Below, in pieces: positions 45,195-53,451 of a DNA stretch of 64,000 nucleotides (the stretch's first letter is position 1; every line of letters starts with the position of its first letter). This DNA comes from Pseudomonadota bacterium (GTDB taxonomy: Bacteria > Pseudomonadota > Alphaproteobacteria > Azospirillales > Azospirillaceae). Below the pieces are notes generated by a model. It ran no database searches. It saw nothing but the letters and a program-made list of their open reading frames with translations, and was not told where the DNA came from. A program made the translations under genes and the position numbers. The stretch spans positions 62,001-126,000 of the forward strand of contig JAFAFA010000046.1 of the NCBI GenBank assembly GCA_023423695.1. Direction: 5' to 3'.

Positions 45195-46691
45195 TCAGAT
45201 CGTTTCCGCCGCCTCCTCCCCCACCCCGCGGTCGCGGCCGGCCTTGGTCAGCGGCTCCGCGATCTCCTCCAGTCCCTTGCCTTCGGCATCGACGCCATAG
45301 ATCAGGGCGACCACACCGCCGAACATCATCACCACCGCCCCCAGCACATAGCCCCAGAACAGCGGGTCGCGCTCCGTCCCCTCCCCCACCAGCCAGCCGA
45401 ACAGCAGCGGCCCGGTGGAGCCCACCACCTGGGCGATGGCGAAGAAGTAGGAAATTGCCTGCGCGCGCACTTCCAGCGGGAAGATCTCGCTCACCGTCAG
45501 ATAGGCCGACGAGGCGCCTGCCGAGGCGAAGAAGAAGGAAACACACCAGAACACCGTGTGCGTGTCCGCCGTCAGCACCCCCTGCCGGAACAGGATGGCC
45601 GAGGCCAGCAACACGGTTCCCGCCAGCAGATAGGTGCCGAAGATCATCCGCCGCCGCCCCACCGTGTCGAACAGCGGCCCCAGCAACAGCGGCCCGATCA
45701 GGTTGCCGGCGGCGAAGGGAAAGAAATAGAGCGCCGTCTGCGACGGGTCGAGATGATAGAAATTCTGTAAAACCAGGGCGTAGGTGAAGAAGATCGCGTT
45801 GTAGAGAAAGGATTGCGTGACCATCATCGTCACGCCCAGGAAGGTGCGCGATGGATATTGCCGGAAGAAGACGTCCACGAGTTGTGCGTAGGATACGGAG
45901 TCCTCGGGGATGATCGACATTGCGCGCCGTGGATCGACCGGCGGCAGCGTCTTTCCCTGGTCGCGAATGGAGGCCTCGATGCCGCCGACGATGCGCTCGG
46001 CTTCCTCCTCCATTCCGTGGGTGACCATCCAGCGCGGGCTTTCCGGTATGAACCGGCGCAGATGGATGATGGCCAGCCCCAGGATCGGGCCGATGAAGAA
46101 AGCGATGCGCCAGCCGAGATCCTCCGGGACCAGGGAGTGGTCTAGAAGGAAGACGCTGCCGACGGCGCCGATCATCGCGCCGCCCCAATAGGTGCCGTTG
46201 ACGGCGATGTCGACACGGCCGCGGTGGCGGGCGGGAATCAGTTCGTCGATCGCTGAATTGATGGCGGCATACTCGCCCCCGATCCCCATTCCGGCGACGA
46301 AACGCCAGAGATAGAGGAACCACGGCGTCCAGGCGAACCCGGCGATGCCGGAGGCGATCAGGTAGATCGCCAGCGTGGTAATGAACAGCCGCTTGCGCCC
46401 CCAGCGGTCGGTCAGCCGCCCGAACACGAGCGCGCCGGCCACCTGCCCGATCAGGTAGATGGTGCCTGCGAGTCCGACCTCGGCGCTCGACATGCCCAGA
46501 CTTTCCTTGTAGCCGGAGGCCGAGATCAGCTGGATTTCGATGCCGTCCAGGATCCAGCTGACGCCCAGTCCCACCACGACCATCCAATGGAAGCGGGCCC
46601 AGGGCAGCCGGTCCATCCGGGCGGGCACGAGGCTGCTCACCGCGGCATTCCGCGGCGCAGAGCCTGGAGCGGCGCTTTGTCTGGCGGTCAT
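45195..46691 (-). CDS. MFS transporter, sugar/metabolite porter type
   Basis: Encodes 498 residues with about twelve helices. The major-facilitator signatures FGRLTDRWGRKRLFI (after helix 2), GMGIGGEYAAINSAIDELIPARHRGR (helix 4-6 region) and PESPRWM place it in the sugar/organic acid:H+ symporter group. The substrate is unknown. The ATG at 46691 has GAGGAG upstream; an earlier TTG is less likely. It is transcribed from the 344-bp gap shared with the ABC operon. Confidence 0.85.
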   Translation of the reverse strand: MTARQSAAPGSAPRNAAVSSLVPARMDRLPWARFHWMVVVGLGVSWILDGIEIQLISASGYKESLGMSSAEVGLAGTIYLIGQVAGALVFGRLTDRWGRKRLFITTLAIYLIASGIAGFAWTPWFLYLWRFVAGMGIGGEYAAINSAIDELIPARHRGRVDIAVNGTYWGGAMIGAVGSVFLLDHSLVPEDLGWRIAFFIGPILGLAIIHLRRFIPESPRWMVTHGMEEEAERIVGGIEASIRDQGKTLPPVDPRRAMSIIPEDSVSYAQLVDVFFRQYPSRTFLGVTMMVTQSFLYNAIFFTYALVLQNFYHLDPSQTALYFFPFAAGNLIGPLLLGPLFDTVGRRRMIFGTYLLAGTVLLASAILFRQGVLTADTHTVFWCVSFFFASAGASSAYLTVSEIFPLEVRAQAISYFFAIAQVVGSTGPLLFGWLVGEGTERDPLFWGYVLGAVVMMFGGVVALIYGVDAEGKGLEEIAEPLTKAGRDRGVGEEAAETI

Positions 46692-47035
46692 GGCGGACGG
46701 CACTCCTCGTGCAGATGGACGGACCGGGTGAGGCGTTCCAGCTGCGGATGAAACGTCCCGTCGCAATGGAAGGTTTCGCTGGCGCCCCGTTCAAGCACCC
46801 ATCAAACGTCTGGTACGCGAATTGTCACGACTCTCCTCATTTTCCGTTGCGCATTTAGATCGATCCAATTAGCCTGTCCAAAGACTGAGGGGCATCGGGA
46901 CGGTGGCTGTGAAGCCGCGGGAGCCCGACATGACGTCCAGGAGCCGATCCCGGATGGACGCCCGACGGACAAAGGCGATCCGCGCGACGCTGCCCCTTGA
47001 ACGGGCCGGTGCGACGCGGGTGCGGAGGGACGCCC
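46692..47035. other. 344-bp divergent intergenic region (MFS / ABC transporter operon)
   Basis: No gene is supported here. The stretch near 46800-46885 is locally AT-richer. It holds a weak sigma-54-like sequence on the plus strand (TGGTACGCGAATTGT, 46811-46825; two consensus mismatches) and the ATCGAT-containing segment TTTAGATCGATCCAATTAG near 46856. Either could belong to the promoter of the downstream operon. A LacI-type operator was not recognised. Confidence 0.3.
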
Positions 47036-47710
47036 GTGACCTACGACTTTCAATTCGACGCGGTGTTCGCGTCGTGGGACATGCTGCTGGGCGGGGCCTG
47101 GCTGACGATCAAGCTGTCGTTCGGCGCCATGGCCATCGGGCTGGTGGTCGCCATCCTCTGCGCGCTGGGCAAGACCTCCGGTCCGAAACCGGTGCGCTGG
47201 CTGATCAACGCCTATATCGAGGTCATCCGCAACACGCCGTTCCTGGTCCAGATCTTCCTGATCTTCTTCGGGCTGCCGACCGTCGGCCTCAGGCTGTCGC
47301 CGGACGTGGCGGCGCTGATCGCGATGGTCGTCAATGTCGGCGCCTATGCCACCGAGATCATCCGCGCCGGCATCGAATCCATCCACAAGGGCCAGATCGA
47401 GGCCGGATTGGCGCTGGGGCTGCGCCCGCTGCAGGTCTTCCGCTATATCGTGCTGAAGCCGGCGCTGCGCACGGTCTATCCGGCGCTGACCAGCCAGTTC
47501 ATCCTGCTGATGCTGAGTTCCAGCATCGTCTCCGCCATCTCCGCGGACGAGCTGACCTCGGTCGCCAACAACATCCAGTCGCAGACCTTCCGCAGTTTCG
47601 AGATCTACATCGTCGTGACCGGAATCTATCTGGTGCTGGCGCTGATGTTCTCGGCCTTGTTCGCCGGCATCTACCGGCTGGCCTTCGCTTATACCGTCGA
47701 CCGGCGCTGA
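47036..47710 (+). CDS. Polar amino-acid-type ABC transporter permease 1
   Basis: Encodes 224 residues of the His/Glu/Gln/Arg (HAAT) permease family. The conserved loop YATEIIRAGIESIHKGQIEAGLALGL is the EAA-type contact with the ATPase. The GTG at 47036 has GGAGG 8 bases upstream and starts at the family N-terminus; an earlier frame extension has no homology. It is the first gene of a seven-gene operon. Confidence 0.88.
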   Translation: MTYDFQFDAVFASWDMLLGGAWLTIKLSFGAMAIGLVVAILCALGKTSGPKPVRWLINAYIEVIRNTPFLVQIFLIFFGLPTVGLRLSPDVAALIAMVVNVGAYATEIIRAGIESIHKGQIEAGLALGLRPLQVFRYIVLKPALRTVYPALTSQFILLMLSSSIVSAISADELTSVANNIQSQTFRSFEIYIVVTGIYLVLALMFSALFAGIYRLAFAYTVDRR

Positions 47711-47723
47711 AGGAGGCCGCAAG

Positions 47724-48377
47724 ATGATCCGCGCCTTCGGATACAACGAGTTCCTGTTCCTGCTGAGCGCCGTGCAGTGGACGCTGCTGCTATCGGCCAT
47801 TGCCTTCATCGGCGGCGGCATCGTCGGACTGTTCGTGGCGCTCGGCCGGACGTCGGACGTGAAGCCGCTGCGCTGGCTGGCGACCGGCTACATCCAGGTC
47901 TTCCAGGGCACGCCGCTGCTGATGCAGCTGTTCCTGGTCTTCTTCGGCGCCACCGTCCTGGGCATCGACATGAGCCCGTGGGTGGCCGCGGCACTCGGCC
48001 TGACGCTGAACACCAGCGCCTTCCTGGGCGAGATCTGGCGCGGCTGCATCCAGTCGGTGCCCAGGGGTCAGTGGGAGGCGGCGTCGGCGCTCGGCCTGCG
48101 CTATCCCGGCCTGATGCGCTACGTGATCCTGCCGCAGGCGGTGAAGGTCGCGGTGCCGCCCACCGTCGGCTATCTGGTCCAGGTCATCAAGGGCACCTCG
48201 CTGGCCGCCATCATCGGCTTCGTCGAGTTGACCCGCGCCGGCCAGATCGTCAACAACGCCACCTTCCAGCCCTTCCTGGTCTTCGGCATCGTCGCCGCAA
48301 TCTATTTCGCGCTGTGCTGGCCCCTGTCGCTGCTGAGCCAGCGGCTGGAAGCGCGCTACGCCGCCCCGACACGTTGA
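47724..48377 (+). CDS. Polar amino-acid-type ABC transporter permease 2
   Basis: Encodes 217 residues of the same permease family, with LGEIWRGCIQSVPRGQWEAASALGL and QVIKGTSLAAIIGFVEL. Two different permease subunits forming a heterodimer are normal for this transporter class. It starts 13 bp after permease 1 with a good GGAGG site. Confidence 0.88.
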   Translation: MIRAFGYNEFLFLLSAVQWTLLLSAIAFIGGGIVGLFVALGRTSDVKPLRWLATGYIQVFQGTPLLMQLFLVFFGATVLGIDMSPWVAAALGLTLNTSAFLGEIWRGCIQSVPRGQWEAASALGLRYPGLMRYVILPQAVKVAVPPTVGYLVQVIKGTSLAAIIGFVELTRAGQIVNNATFQPFLVFGIVAAIYFALCWPLSLLSQRLEARYAAPTR

Positions 48378-48408
48378 ACCCCTAAAAATGCACTCGGAGG
48401 AAACAACC

Positions 48409-49218
48409 ATGGCCTTCACCGTAACCCGCCGCCTGATCGTCGCCGGCGCCCTGATGACCGCCGCGATCGGCCTGACTGCCACGGCGAACGCCCAGAGCGT
48501 CGAGGACATCAAGGGCAAGGGCAAGCTGACCGTCGGCATGCTGGTCGACTTCCCCCCCTTCGGCATCACCACCGCCGACGGCAAGCCGGACGGCTACGAC
48601 GCCGACGTCGCCAAGCTGATGGCCAAGCACATGGGCGTGCCGGTGGACATCGTGCCGGTCACCGGTCCGAACCGCATCCCCTACCTGCTGACCGGCAAGG
48701 TGGACGTGCTGGTCGCCTCGCTCGGCATCACGCCGGAACGCGCCAAGCAGGTCGCCTTCTCCGACCCCTATGCCGCCATCGAGATCGGGCTGCTCGCCCC
48801 GCAGAAGTCGCCGATCGCCAAGGCCGAGGATCTGTCGGGCAAGAGCGCCGGCGTCGCCCGCGCCAGCACCCAGGACCAGTCGCTGACTGCGGCGGCGCCG
48901 AAGGATACCCGCATCATGCGCTTCGACGACGACGCCAGCGCCGTGCAGGCCCTGCTTTCGGGTCAGGTCGATGCGCTGGGCGTCAGCAACGTGGTGGCGC
49001 AGCAGATCAAGACGATGGCGCCCCAGGCCAATTATGAGATGAAGTTCGTGCTGAAGAGCCAGGTGCAGGGCGTCGCCATGCGCCAGGGTCAGGACAAGCT
49101 GCTGGCCTGGGTCAACGGCTTCCTCGACACGGTGAAGAAGAACGGGGAGCTGAACGCCATCCATCAGAAGTGGCTGGGCACCGACCTGCCGGCGGCCGTC
49201 ACGTCCGGCAAGTCCTGA
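48409..49218 (+). CDS. Periplasmic solute-binding protein, family 3
   Basis: Encodes 269 residues. A signal peptide ends near ATANAQSVED, followed by a family-3 binding fold (LTVGMLVDFPPFGITTADGKPDGYDADVAKLMAKH). I chose the ATG at 48409 because GGAGGAAACAACC precedes it; an upstream ATG would spoil the signal peptide. Family-3 proteins bind amino acids, opines and some small organic acids. The linked 2-hydroxyacid dehydrogenase and hydratase suggest a compound other than a plain amino acid. Confidence 0.9.
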   Translation: MAFTVTRRLIVAGALMTAAIGLTATANAQSVEDIKGKGKLTVGMLVDFPPFGITTADGKPDGYDADVAKLMAKHMGVPVDIVPVTGPNRIPYLLTGKVDVLVASLGITPERAKQVAFSDPYAAIEIGLLAPQKSPIAKAEDLSGKSAGVARASTQDQSLTAAAPKDTRIMRFDDDASAVQALLSGQVDALGVSNVVAQQIKTMAPQANYEMKFVLKSQVQGVAMRQGQDKLLAWVNGFLDTVKKNGELNAIHQKWLGTDLPAAVTSGKS

Positions 49219-49257
49219 GCTTAGAGCAACCGCATTTCCCCGGTGGAGGGTAGAACC

Positions 49258-50022
49258 ATGGCAGTGGCGTCCGAACCGATGAGCGCGGATGTCGTCATCC
49301 GCATGGAAGGCGTCCAGAAATGGTACGATCACTTCCAGGTGCTGAAGGACATCGACCTGGAGGTCCACCGGGGCGAGCGGATCGTCATCTGCGGCCCGTC
49401 CGGATCGGGCAAATCGACCCTGATCCGCTGCATCAACCAGCTGGAGCGCCACCAGAAGGGCCGCATCACCGTCAACGGCGTCGAGCTTGGACCCCATCAC
49501 CGCCAGCTCGACACCGTGAGGCGGGAGGTCGGCATGGTGTTCCAGAGCTTCAACCTGTTCCCGCACCTGACCGTGCTGGAGAACTGCATGCTGGCGCCGA
49601 TGAAGGTGCGCGGCACGAACAAGGCGGAGGCGAAGGCCACCGCCATCCGCTATCTGGAGCGGGTGCGCATTCCCGAACAGGCAGACAAATATCCCGGACA
49701 GCTGTCGGGCGGACAGCAGCAGCGTGTCGCCATCGCCCGCTCGCTCTGTATGAACCCGAAGGTGATGCTGTTCGATGAGCCGACCTCCGCCCTCGATCCC
49801 GAAATGGTCAAGGAGGTGCTGGACACCATGATCGGTCTGGCCGAGGACGGCATGACGATGCTGTGCGTGACGCACGAGATGGGATTCGCCAAGTCGGTCG
49901 CCCACCGGGTGATCTTCATGGACCGCGGCGAGATCGTCGAGCAGAACACGCCGGAGGAGTTCTTCACCGCCCCGAAGTCGGAGCGGACCCGCAGTTTCCT
50001 CGGCCAGATTCTGGCCCATTGA
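49258..50022 (+). CDS. Polar amino-acid-type ABC transporter ATPase
   Basis: Encodes 254 residues of the GlnQ/HisP type. It has Walker A GPSGSGKST, signature LSGGQQQRVAIARSL, Walker B VMLFDEPTSALDPE and the switch His in CVTHEMGF. GGAGGG precedes the ATG at 49258. It powers the two permeases encoded upstream. Confidence 0.92.
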   Translation: MAVASEPMSADVVIRMEGVQKWYDHFQVLKDIDLEVHRGERIVICGPSGSGKSTLIRCINQLERHQKGRITVNGVELGPHHRQLDTVRREVGMVFQSFNLFPHLTVLENCMLAPMKVRGTNKAEAKATAIRYLERVRIPEQADKYPGQLSGGQQQRVAIARSLCMNPKVMLFDEPTSALDPEMVKEVLDTMIGLAEDGMTMLCVTHEMGFAKSVAHRVIFMDRGEIVEQNTPEEFFTAPKSERTRSFLGQILAH

Positions 50023-50052
50023 GGACCATTCCTTCCACCAAGGACAGTCGTG

Positions 50053-50991
50053 ATGAAGCCCGAGATCCTGCTCGTCGAACCTATGATGCCCGCCATCGAG
50101 CAGGCGCTGGACGCGGCCTACACCGTCCACCGCCTGTCCGCCGCGCCTGACCGCGACCGGCTGGTCGCCGAATTGGCCGACCGGGTGCGCGCCGTCGTCA
50201 CCGGCGGCGGGACCGGCGTCAAGAACGCCGTGGTCGACGCCCTGCCCAAGCTGGGAATCGTCGCCATCAACGGCGTCGGCACCGACGCGGTCGACCTGGA
50301 GCATTGCCGCGGTCGCGGCGTACGCGTCACCAACACGCCCGACGTGCTGACCGACGACGTTGCGGACCTCGCCATCGGACTGCTCATCGCGACGTCGCGC
50401 CGCATGGCGGTGGGCGACCGCTTCGTCCGGGCCGGGCAGTGGCCGACGGGCAAGCTGCCGCTCGCCCGCAAGGTCAGCGGCAAGCGGCTGGGCATTCTGG
50501 GGCTGGGCCGCATCGGCGAGGCCATTGCCAAGCGCGCGGAAGCCTTCGGCATGACCATCGCCTACACCAACCGCAAGCCGCGCGATGGCGTGTCCTACCG
50601 CTTCGTCGCATCGCCGGTCGATCTGGCGCGCGAGAGCGACATCCTGGTGGTCGCCGCGTCGGCGGGGCCGGACTCCCGCAACATGGTGGGCCGCGACCTG
50701 CTGGACGCGCTGGGCCCCGACGGCATCCTGGTCAACGTCGCCCGCGGCAGCGTGGTGGATGAGCCGGAGCTGCTGGCGGCATTGACCGAAGGCCGGATCG
50801 GCGGGGCCGGGCTGGACGTCTTCGCCGATGAGCCCAACGTGCCGGAGGGATTCTACGGCCTCGACAATGTCGTCCTGCAGCCGCATCAGGCCAGCGCCAC
50901 GGTGGAAACGCGTATGGCGATGGGCCAGCTGGTGCTCGACAATCTGGAGGCCTTCTTCGCCGGCCGGCCGCTGCCGACCGCCGTGGTGTGA
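50053..50991 (+). CDS. D-isomer 2-hydroxyacid dehydrogenase
   Basis: Encodes 312 residues. The NAD(P)-binding motif is GLGRIG, and the catalytic residues are Arg231 in NVARGS, Glu260 in DEP and His279 in QPHQA. It resembles the glyoxylate/hydroxypyruvate reductase group. It should interconvert a 2-oxo acid and a D-2-hydroxy acid. The ATG at 50053 with AGGA 8 bases upstream is preferred over the GTG one codon earlier. It sits between the transporter and the LacI regulator in one operon. Confidence 0.88.
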   Translation: MKPEILLVEPMMPAIEQALDAAYTVHRLSAAPDRDRLVAELADRVRAVVTGGGTGVKNAVVDALPKLGIVAINGVGTDAVDLEHCRGRGVRVTNTPDVLTDDVADLAIGLLIATSRRMAVGDRFVRAGQWPTGKLPLARKVSGKRLGILGLGRIGEAIAKRAEAFGMTIAYTNRKPRDGVSYRFVASPVDLARESDILVVAASAGPDSRNMVGRDLLDALGPDGILVNVARGSVVDEPELLAALTEGRIGGAGLDVFADEPNVPEGFYGLDNVVLQPHQASATVETRMAMGQLVLDNLEAFFAGRPLPTAVV

Positions 50992-51003
50992 GGCTCCGCC
51001 ATC

Positions 51004-52065
51004 GTGGCGCCGCCGGATAGCAGCAAACCGGGAAACGACCGCATCACCCTGACGGAGGTCGCCGGCCATGCCGGGGTGTCGCGGTCGACGGTGTCGCTGG
51101 TGCTGCGCGGCAGTCCGCTGGTGGCGGCGGAGACGCGGGAGCGGGTGCAGGCCGCCATGGCTGCGCTGGGCTACATCTACAACCGCGGCGCCGCCACCCT
51201 GCGCGCCGCCCGCACCCAGACCGTCGGGCTGCTGGTCTGCGAACTGAACAACCCCTTCTATGCCGAACTGACGGCGGGGGTGGATGATGTGCTGGACGCC
51301 GAAGGCTTCGTCGCCTTCATCGCCAACACCGCCGAGCAGCCGGAGCGGCAGGAGCGTTTCCTGCAGCGGATGCGGGAACACAACGTCGACGGGGTGATCC
51401 TCTGCCCCGCCGCCGGAACGCAGGGTGAGCTGCTGGACCGGCTGGACCGTTGGCGGCTGCCCTGCGTGCAGGCCCTGCGCTTCGTCTCCGATCGGGGCCG
51501 CGACTATGCCGGGGTGGATTACCAGGCGGGTGTCGAGACGGTCGTCGACCATCTGGTCTCCCTCGGGCACCGACGGATCGCCTTCGTCGGCGGGACGCTG
51601 GACCATTCCGCCTACGCGGGGCGGCATGCCGGCTTCATCGCAGCGATGCGGCGGCATGGGCTGGCGGAGGATCTGGTCCTGCGCTGTCCGCTGACCCGGC
51701 GCTCCGGTGCTGAGGTTGCGGATCATCTGCTCAATCGGCCGCAGGCCCCGACGGCCGCCCTGTGCTACAACGACGTGGTGGCGCTCGGACTGATGCTGGG
51801 GCTGGAGGCGCGCGGCCTCAGGGCCGGACGCGATCTGGCCGTCACCGGCTTCGACGATGTGCCGGAGGCCGCACTCAGCCGCCCGGCGCTCACCACCATC
51901 GCCACCTCCGCAAGGCAGATCGGGCAGGACGCCGCCCGCCTGCTCCTGCGCCGCATCGCCGACCCGCAGGGCCCGCCCGAGCGGATCATCCTGCCGAGCC
52001 GGCTGGTCGTCCGCCAATCCTGCGGCGCCCCTACCCCCTCCATCCACCATAGAGACCCGTCATGA
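51004..52065 (+). CDS. LacI family transcriptional regulator
   Basis: Encodes 353 residues. The N-terminal LacI helix-turn-helix TLTEVAGHAGVSRSTVSLVLRG is followed by a periplasmic-binding-like effector domain (VGLLVCELNNPFYAELTAGV; AVTGFDDVPEA). It starts with GTG 12 bp after the dehydrogenase. The position inside the operon suggests autoregulation of the transporter and enzyme genes by the transported compound or a product. Confidence 0.9.
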   Translation: MAPPDSSKPGNDRITLTEVAGHAGVSRSTVSLVLRGSPLVAAETRERVQAAMAALGYIYNRGAATLRAARTQTVGLLVCELNNPFYAELTAGVDDVLDAEGFVAFIANTAEQPERQERFLQRMREHNVDGVILCPAAGTQGELLDRLDRWRLPCVQALRFVSDRGRDYAGVDYQAGVETVVDHLVSLGHRRIAFVGGTLDHSAYAGRHAGFIAAMRRHGLAEDLVLRCPLTRRSGAEVADHLLNRPQAPTAALCYNDVVALGLMLGLEARGLRAGRDLAVTGFDDVPEAALSRPALTTIATSARQIGQDAARLLLRRIADPQGPPERIILPSRLVVRQSCGAPTPSIHHRDPS

Positions 52066-52799
52066 CCGATACCGTCGAGGCCCTGATCGCGGCACGCGAG
52101 ACCCGCAAGTGGCTGACCGGGCTGGACAGCCGCCCCGCCGACGAGGCGGAGGCCTATGCGATCCAGGACGCCGTCGCCCGCCGGCTGGGCCCCGTCACCG
52201 CCTGGAAGGTCGGTGCCGCCACGCCAGACGCCGAGCCCTTCCGCGCGCCGATCAACGCCGCCACCGTCTTCGAGGGCACGGATCATCTGCCGGCCAACCT
52301 GTTCCAGGTCATCGGGGTGGAGGCGGAGATCGCCTACCGCTTCGGCCGCGACCTGCCGGCGCGCGAGCAGCCCTATACGCGGGACGAGGTTCTGGACGCC
52401 GTGGATTCCGTCCACCCGGCCTGGGAGATCGTCGACACCCGCTTCACCGGCTTCGGCAGCCAGGACCGGCTCAGCCATATGGCGGACCAGTTCAACCATG
52501 GCGCGCTGATCGTCGGCCCGGCCATCGCCGACTGGCGCGCCCTCGACCCGCTCAAGGAGTCGGTGACGCTGGAGGTCGACGGCGAGACCAAGGTGGAGAC
52601 GGTCGGCGGCAACAGCGCCGGCGACCCGGTGCGTCTGCTGGTTTGGATGGCCAATGTCGGCGCCCGCAGCTTCGGCGGCCTGCATGCGGGCGAGGTGGTC
52701 ACCACCGGCTCCTGCACCGGCACCGTCTTCGTCCAGCCGGGCAGCCGGTCGGTCGCCCGCTACGGCACCATGGGCACGCTGACGCTGAAGGTCGACTGA
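52062..52799 (+). CDS. 2-keto-4-pentenoate hydratase-like protein
   Basis: Encodes 245 residues of the fumarylacetoacetase-like hydratase family (MhpD/HpaH/DmpE type). Metal-binding acidic residues are visible in GVEAEIAYRFGRDL and in AWEIVDTRF. Members add water to 2-hydroxy-penta-2,4-dienoate-like compounds or decarboxylate related oxo acids. It overlaps the LacI gene by ATGA. With the 2-hydroxyacid dehydrogenase it suggests uptake and breakdown of an unsaturated or 2-oxo acid, but no exact substrate can be given. Confidence 0.8.
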   Translation: MTDTVEALIAARETRKWLTGLDSRPADEAEAYAIQDAVARRLGPVTAWKVGAATPDAEPFRAPINAATVFEGTDHLPANLFQVIGVEAEIAYRFGRDLPAREQPYTRDEVLDAVDSVHPAWEIVDTRFTGFGSQDRLSHMADQFNHGALIVGPAIADWRALDPLKESVTLEVDGETKVETVGGNSAGDPVRLLVWMANVGARSFGGLHAGEVVTTGSCTGTVFVQPGSRSVARYGTMGTLTLKVD

Positions 52800-52845
52800 G
52801 CGCCTGAGAGGATGCTGCCGGGCCGCGATCCTCAGGCCGGATCCC

Positions 52846-53301
52846 TCAAGCCGGATCCAGCAGGCGCGGCCCGGCGCCGCCATCCCCCAGTTCGTCCCAC
52901 GGGTTGCGCAGCGGACAGTCGCGGATCGACAGGCAGCCGCAGCCGATGCAGCCGTCCAGATTGTCGCGCAGCTTCGTCAGCTTGGCGATGCGCTCGTCCA
53001 GCTCTTGCCGCCAGCGCTCCGACATCCGTTGCCAGTCGGCGGTGGTGGGGGTGCGGTCCTCCGGCAGGGCGTTCAGCGCATCGGCGATGGAGGCGAGCGA
53101 AATGCCCAGCCGCTGCGCCACCTTGATCACCGCCACCCGCCGCAGCACGTCGCGGGAGAAGCGGCGCTGGTTGCCGGAGTTGCGCCAGCTGCGGATCAGC
53201 CCCTGCGCCTCGTAGAAATGGATGGTCGAGACCGCCACGCCCGACCGGCGCGCCACCTCCCCCACCGTCAGGTCCTTGTCGTACTCCTCCGGCGACAGCA
53301 T
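52846..53301 (-). CDS. soxR: Redox-sensing regulator SoxR (MerR family)
   Basis: Encodes 151 residues. The MerR DNA-binding domain (LTVGEVARRSGVAVSTIHFYEAQGLI) is followed by a dimer coiled coil and the [2Fe-2S] cluster motif C-x2-C-x-C-x5-C at Cys118, Cys121, Cys123 and Cys129. SoxR is activated when redox-cycling compounds oxidise its cluster. A GGGAGGA site precedes the ATG. It diverges from the HPP-CBS gene with a SoxR box between. No soxS is present, in line with SoxR acting directly on target genes outside the enterobacteria. Confidence 0.94.
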   Translation of the reverse strand: MLSPEEYDKDLTVGEVARRSGVAVSTIHFYEAQGLIRSWRNSGNQRRFSRDVLRRVAVIKVAQRLGISLASIADALNALPEDRTPTTADWQRMSERWRQELDERIAKLTKLRDNLDGCIGCGCLSIRDCPLRNPWDELGDGGAGPRLLDPA

Positions 53302-53357
53302 CCCGGTCCTCCCCTCTGCCGCAACCCTCCGTCCCGCCAGTGTGAAGGCATTTCCGC

Positions 53358-53388
53358 TTGACCTCAAGTTCTGTTGAGGTTTTAGCCT
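53358..53388 (+). promoter_or_regulatory. SoxR-dependent promoter of the HPP-CBS gene
   Basis: The SoxR box CCTCAAGTTCTGTTGAGG (53362-53379) has the canonical CCTCAA/TTGAGG arms. It lies in the spacer between TTGACC (-35) and TAGCCT (-10), which are 19 bp apart, the overlong spacing typical of MerR-family activated promoters. Transcription would start near 53395 and run toward 53452. Confidence 0.85.
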
Positions 53389-53451
53389 GCCCCGACTTTG
53401 CTGCCCAAAGGGGCAGAGTGCCGATTGCGTAATCAGGGGGATGGGGACCGT

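Noticed and set aside
48382..52050. 1222-codon minus-strand open frame over the ABC/dehydrogenase/LacI operon
   Set aside because: Antisense to four well-supported genes. Its length alone looks impressive, but its translation is low-complexity shadow sequence.
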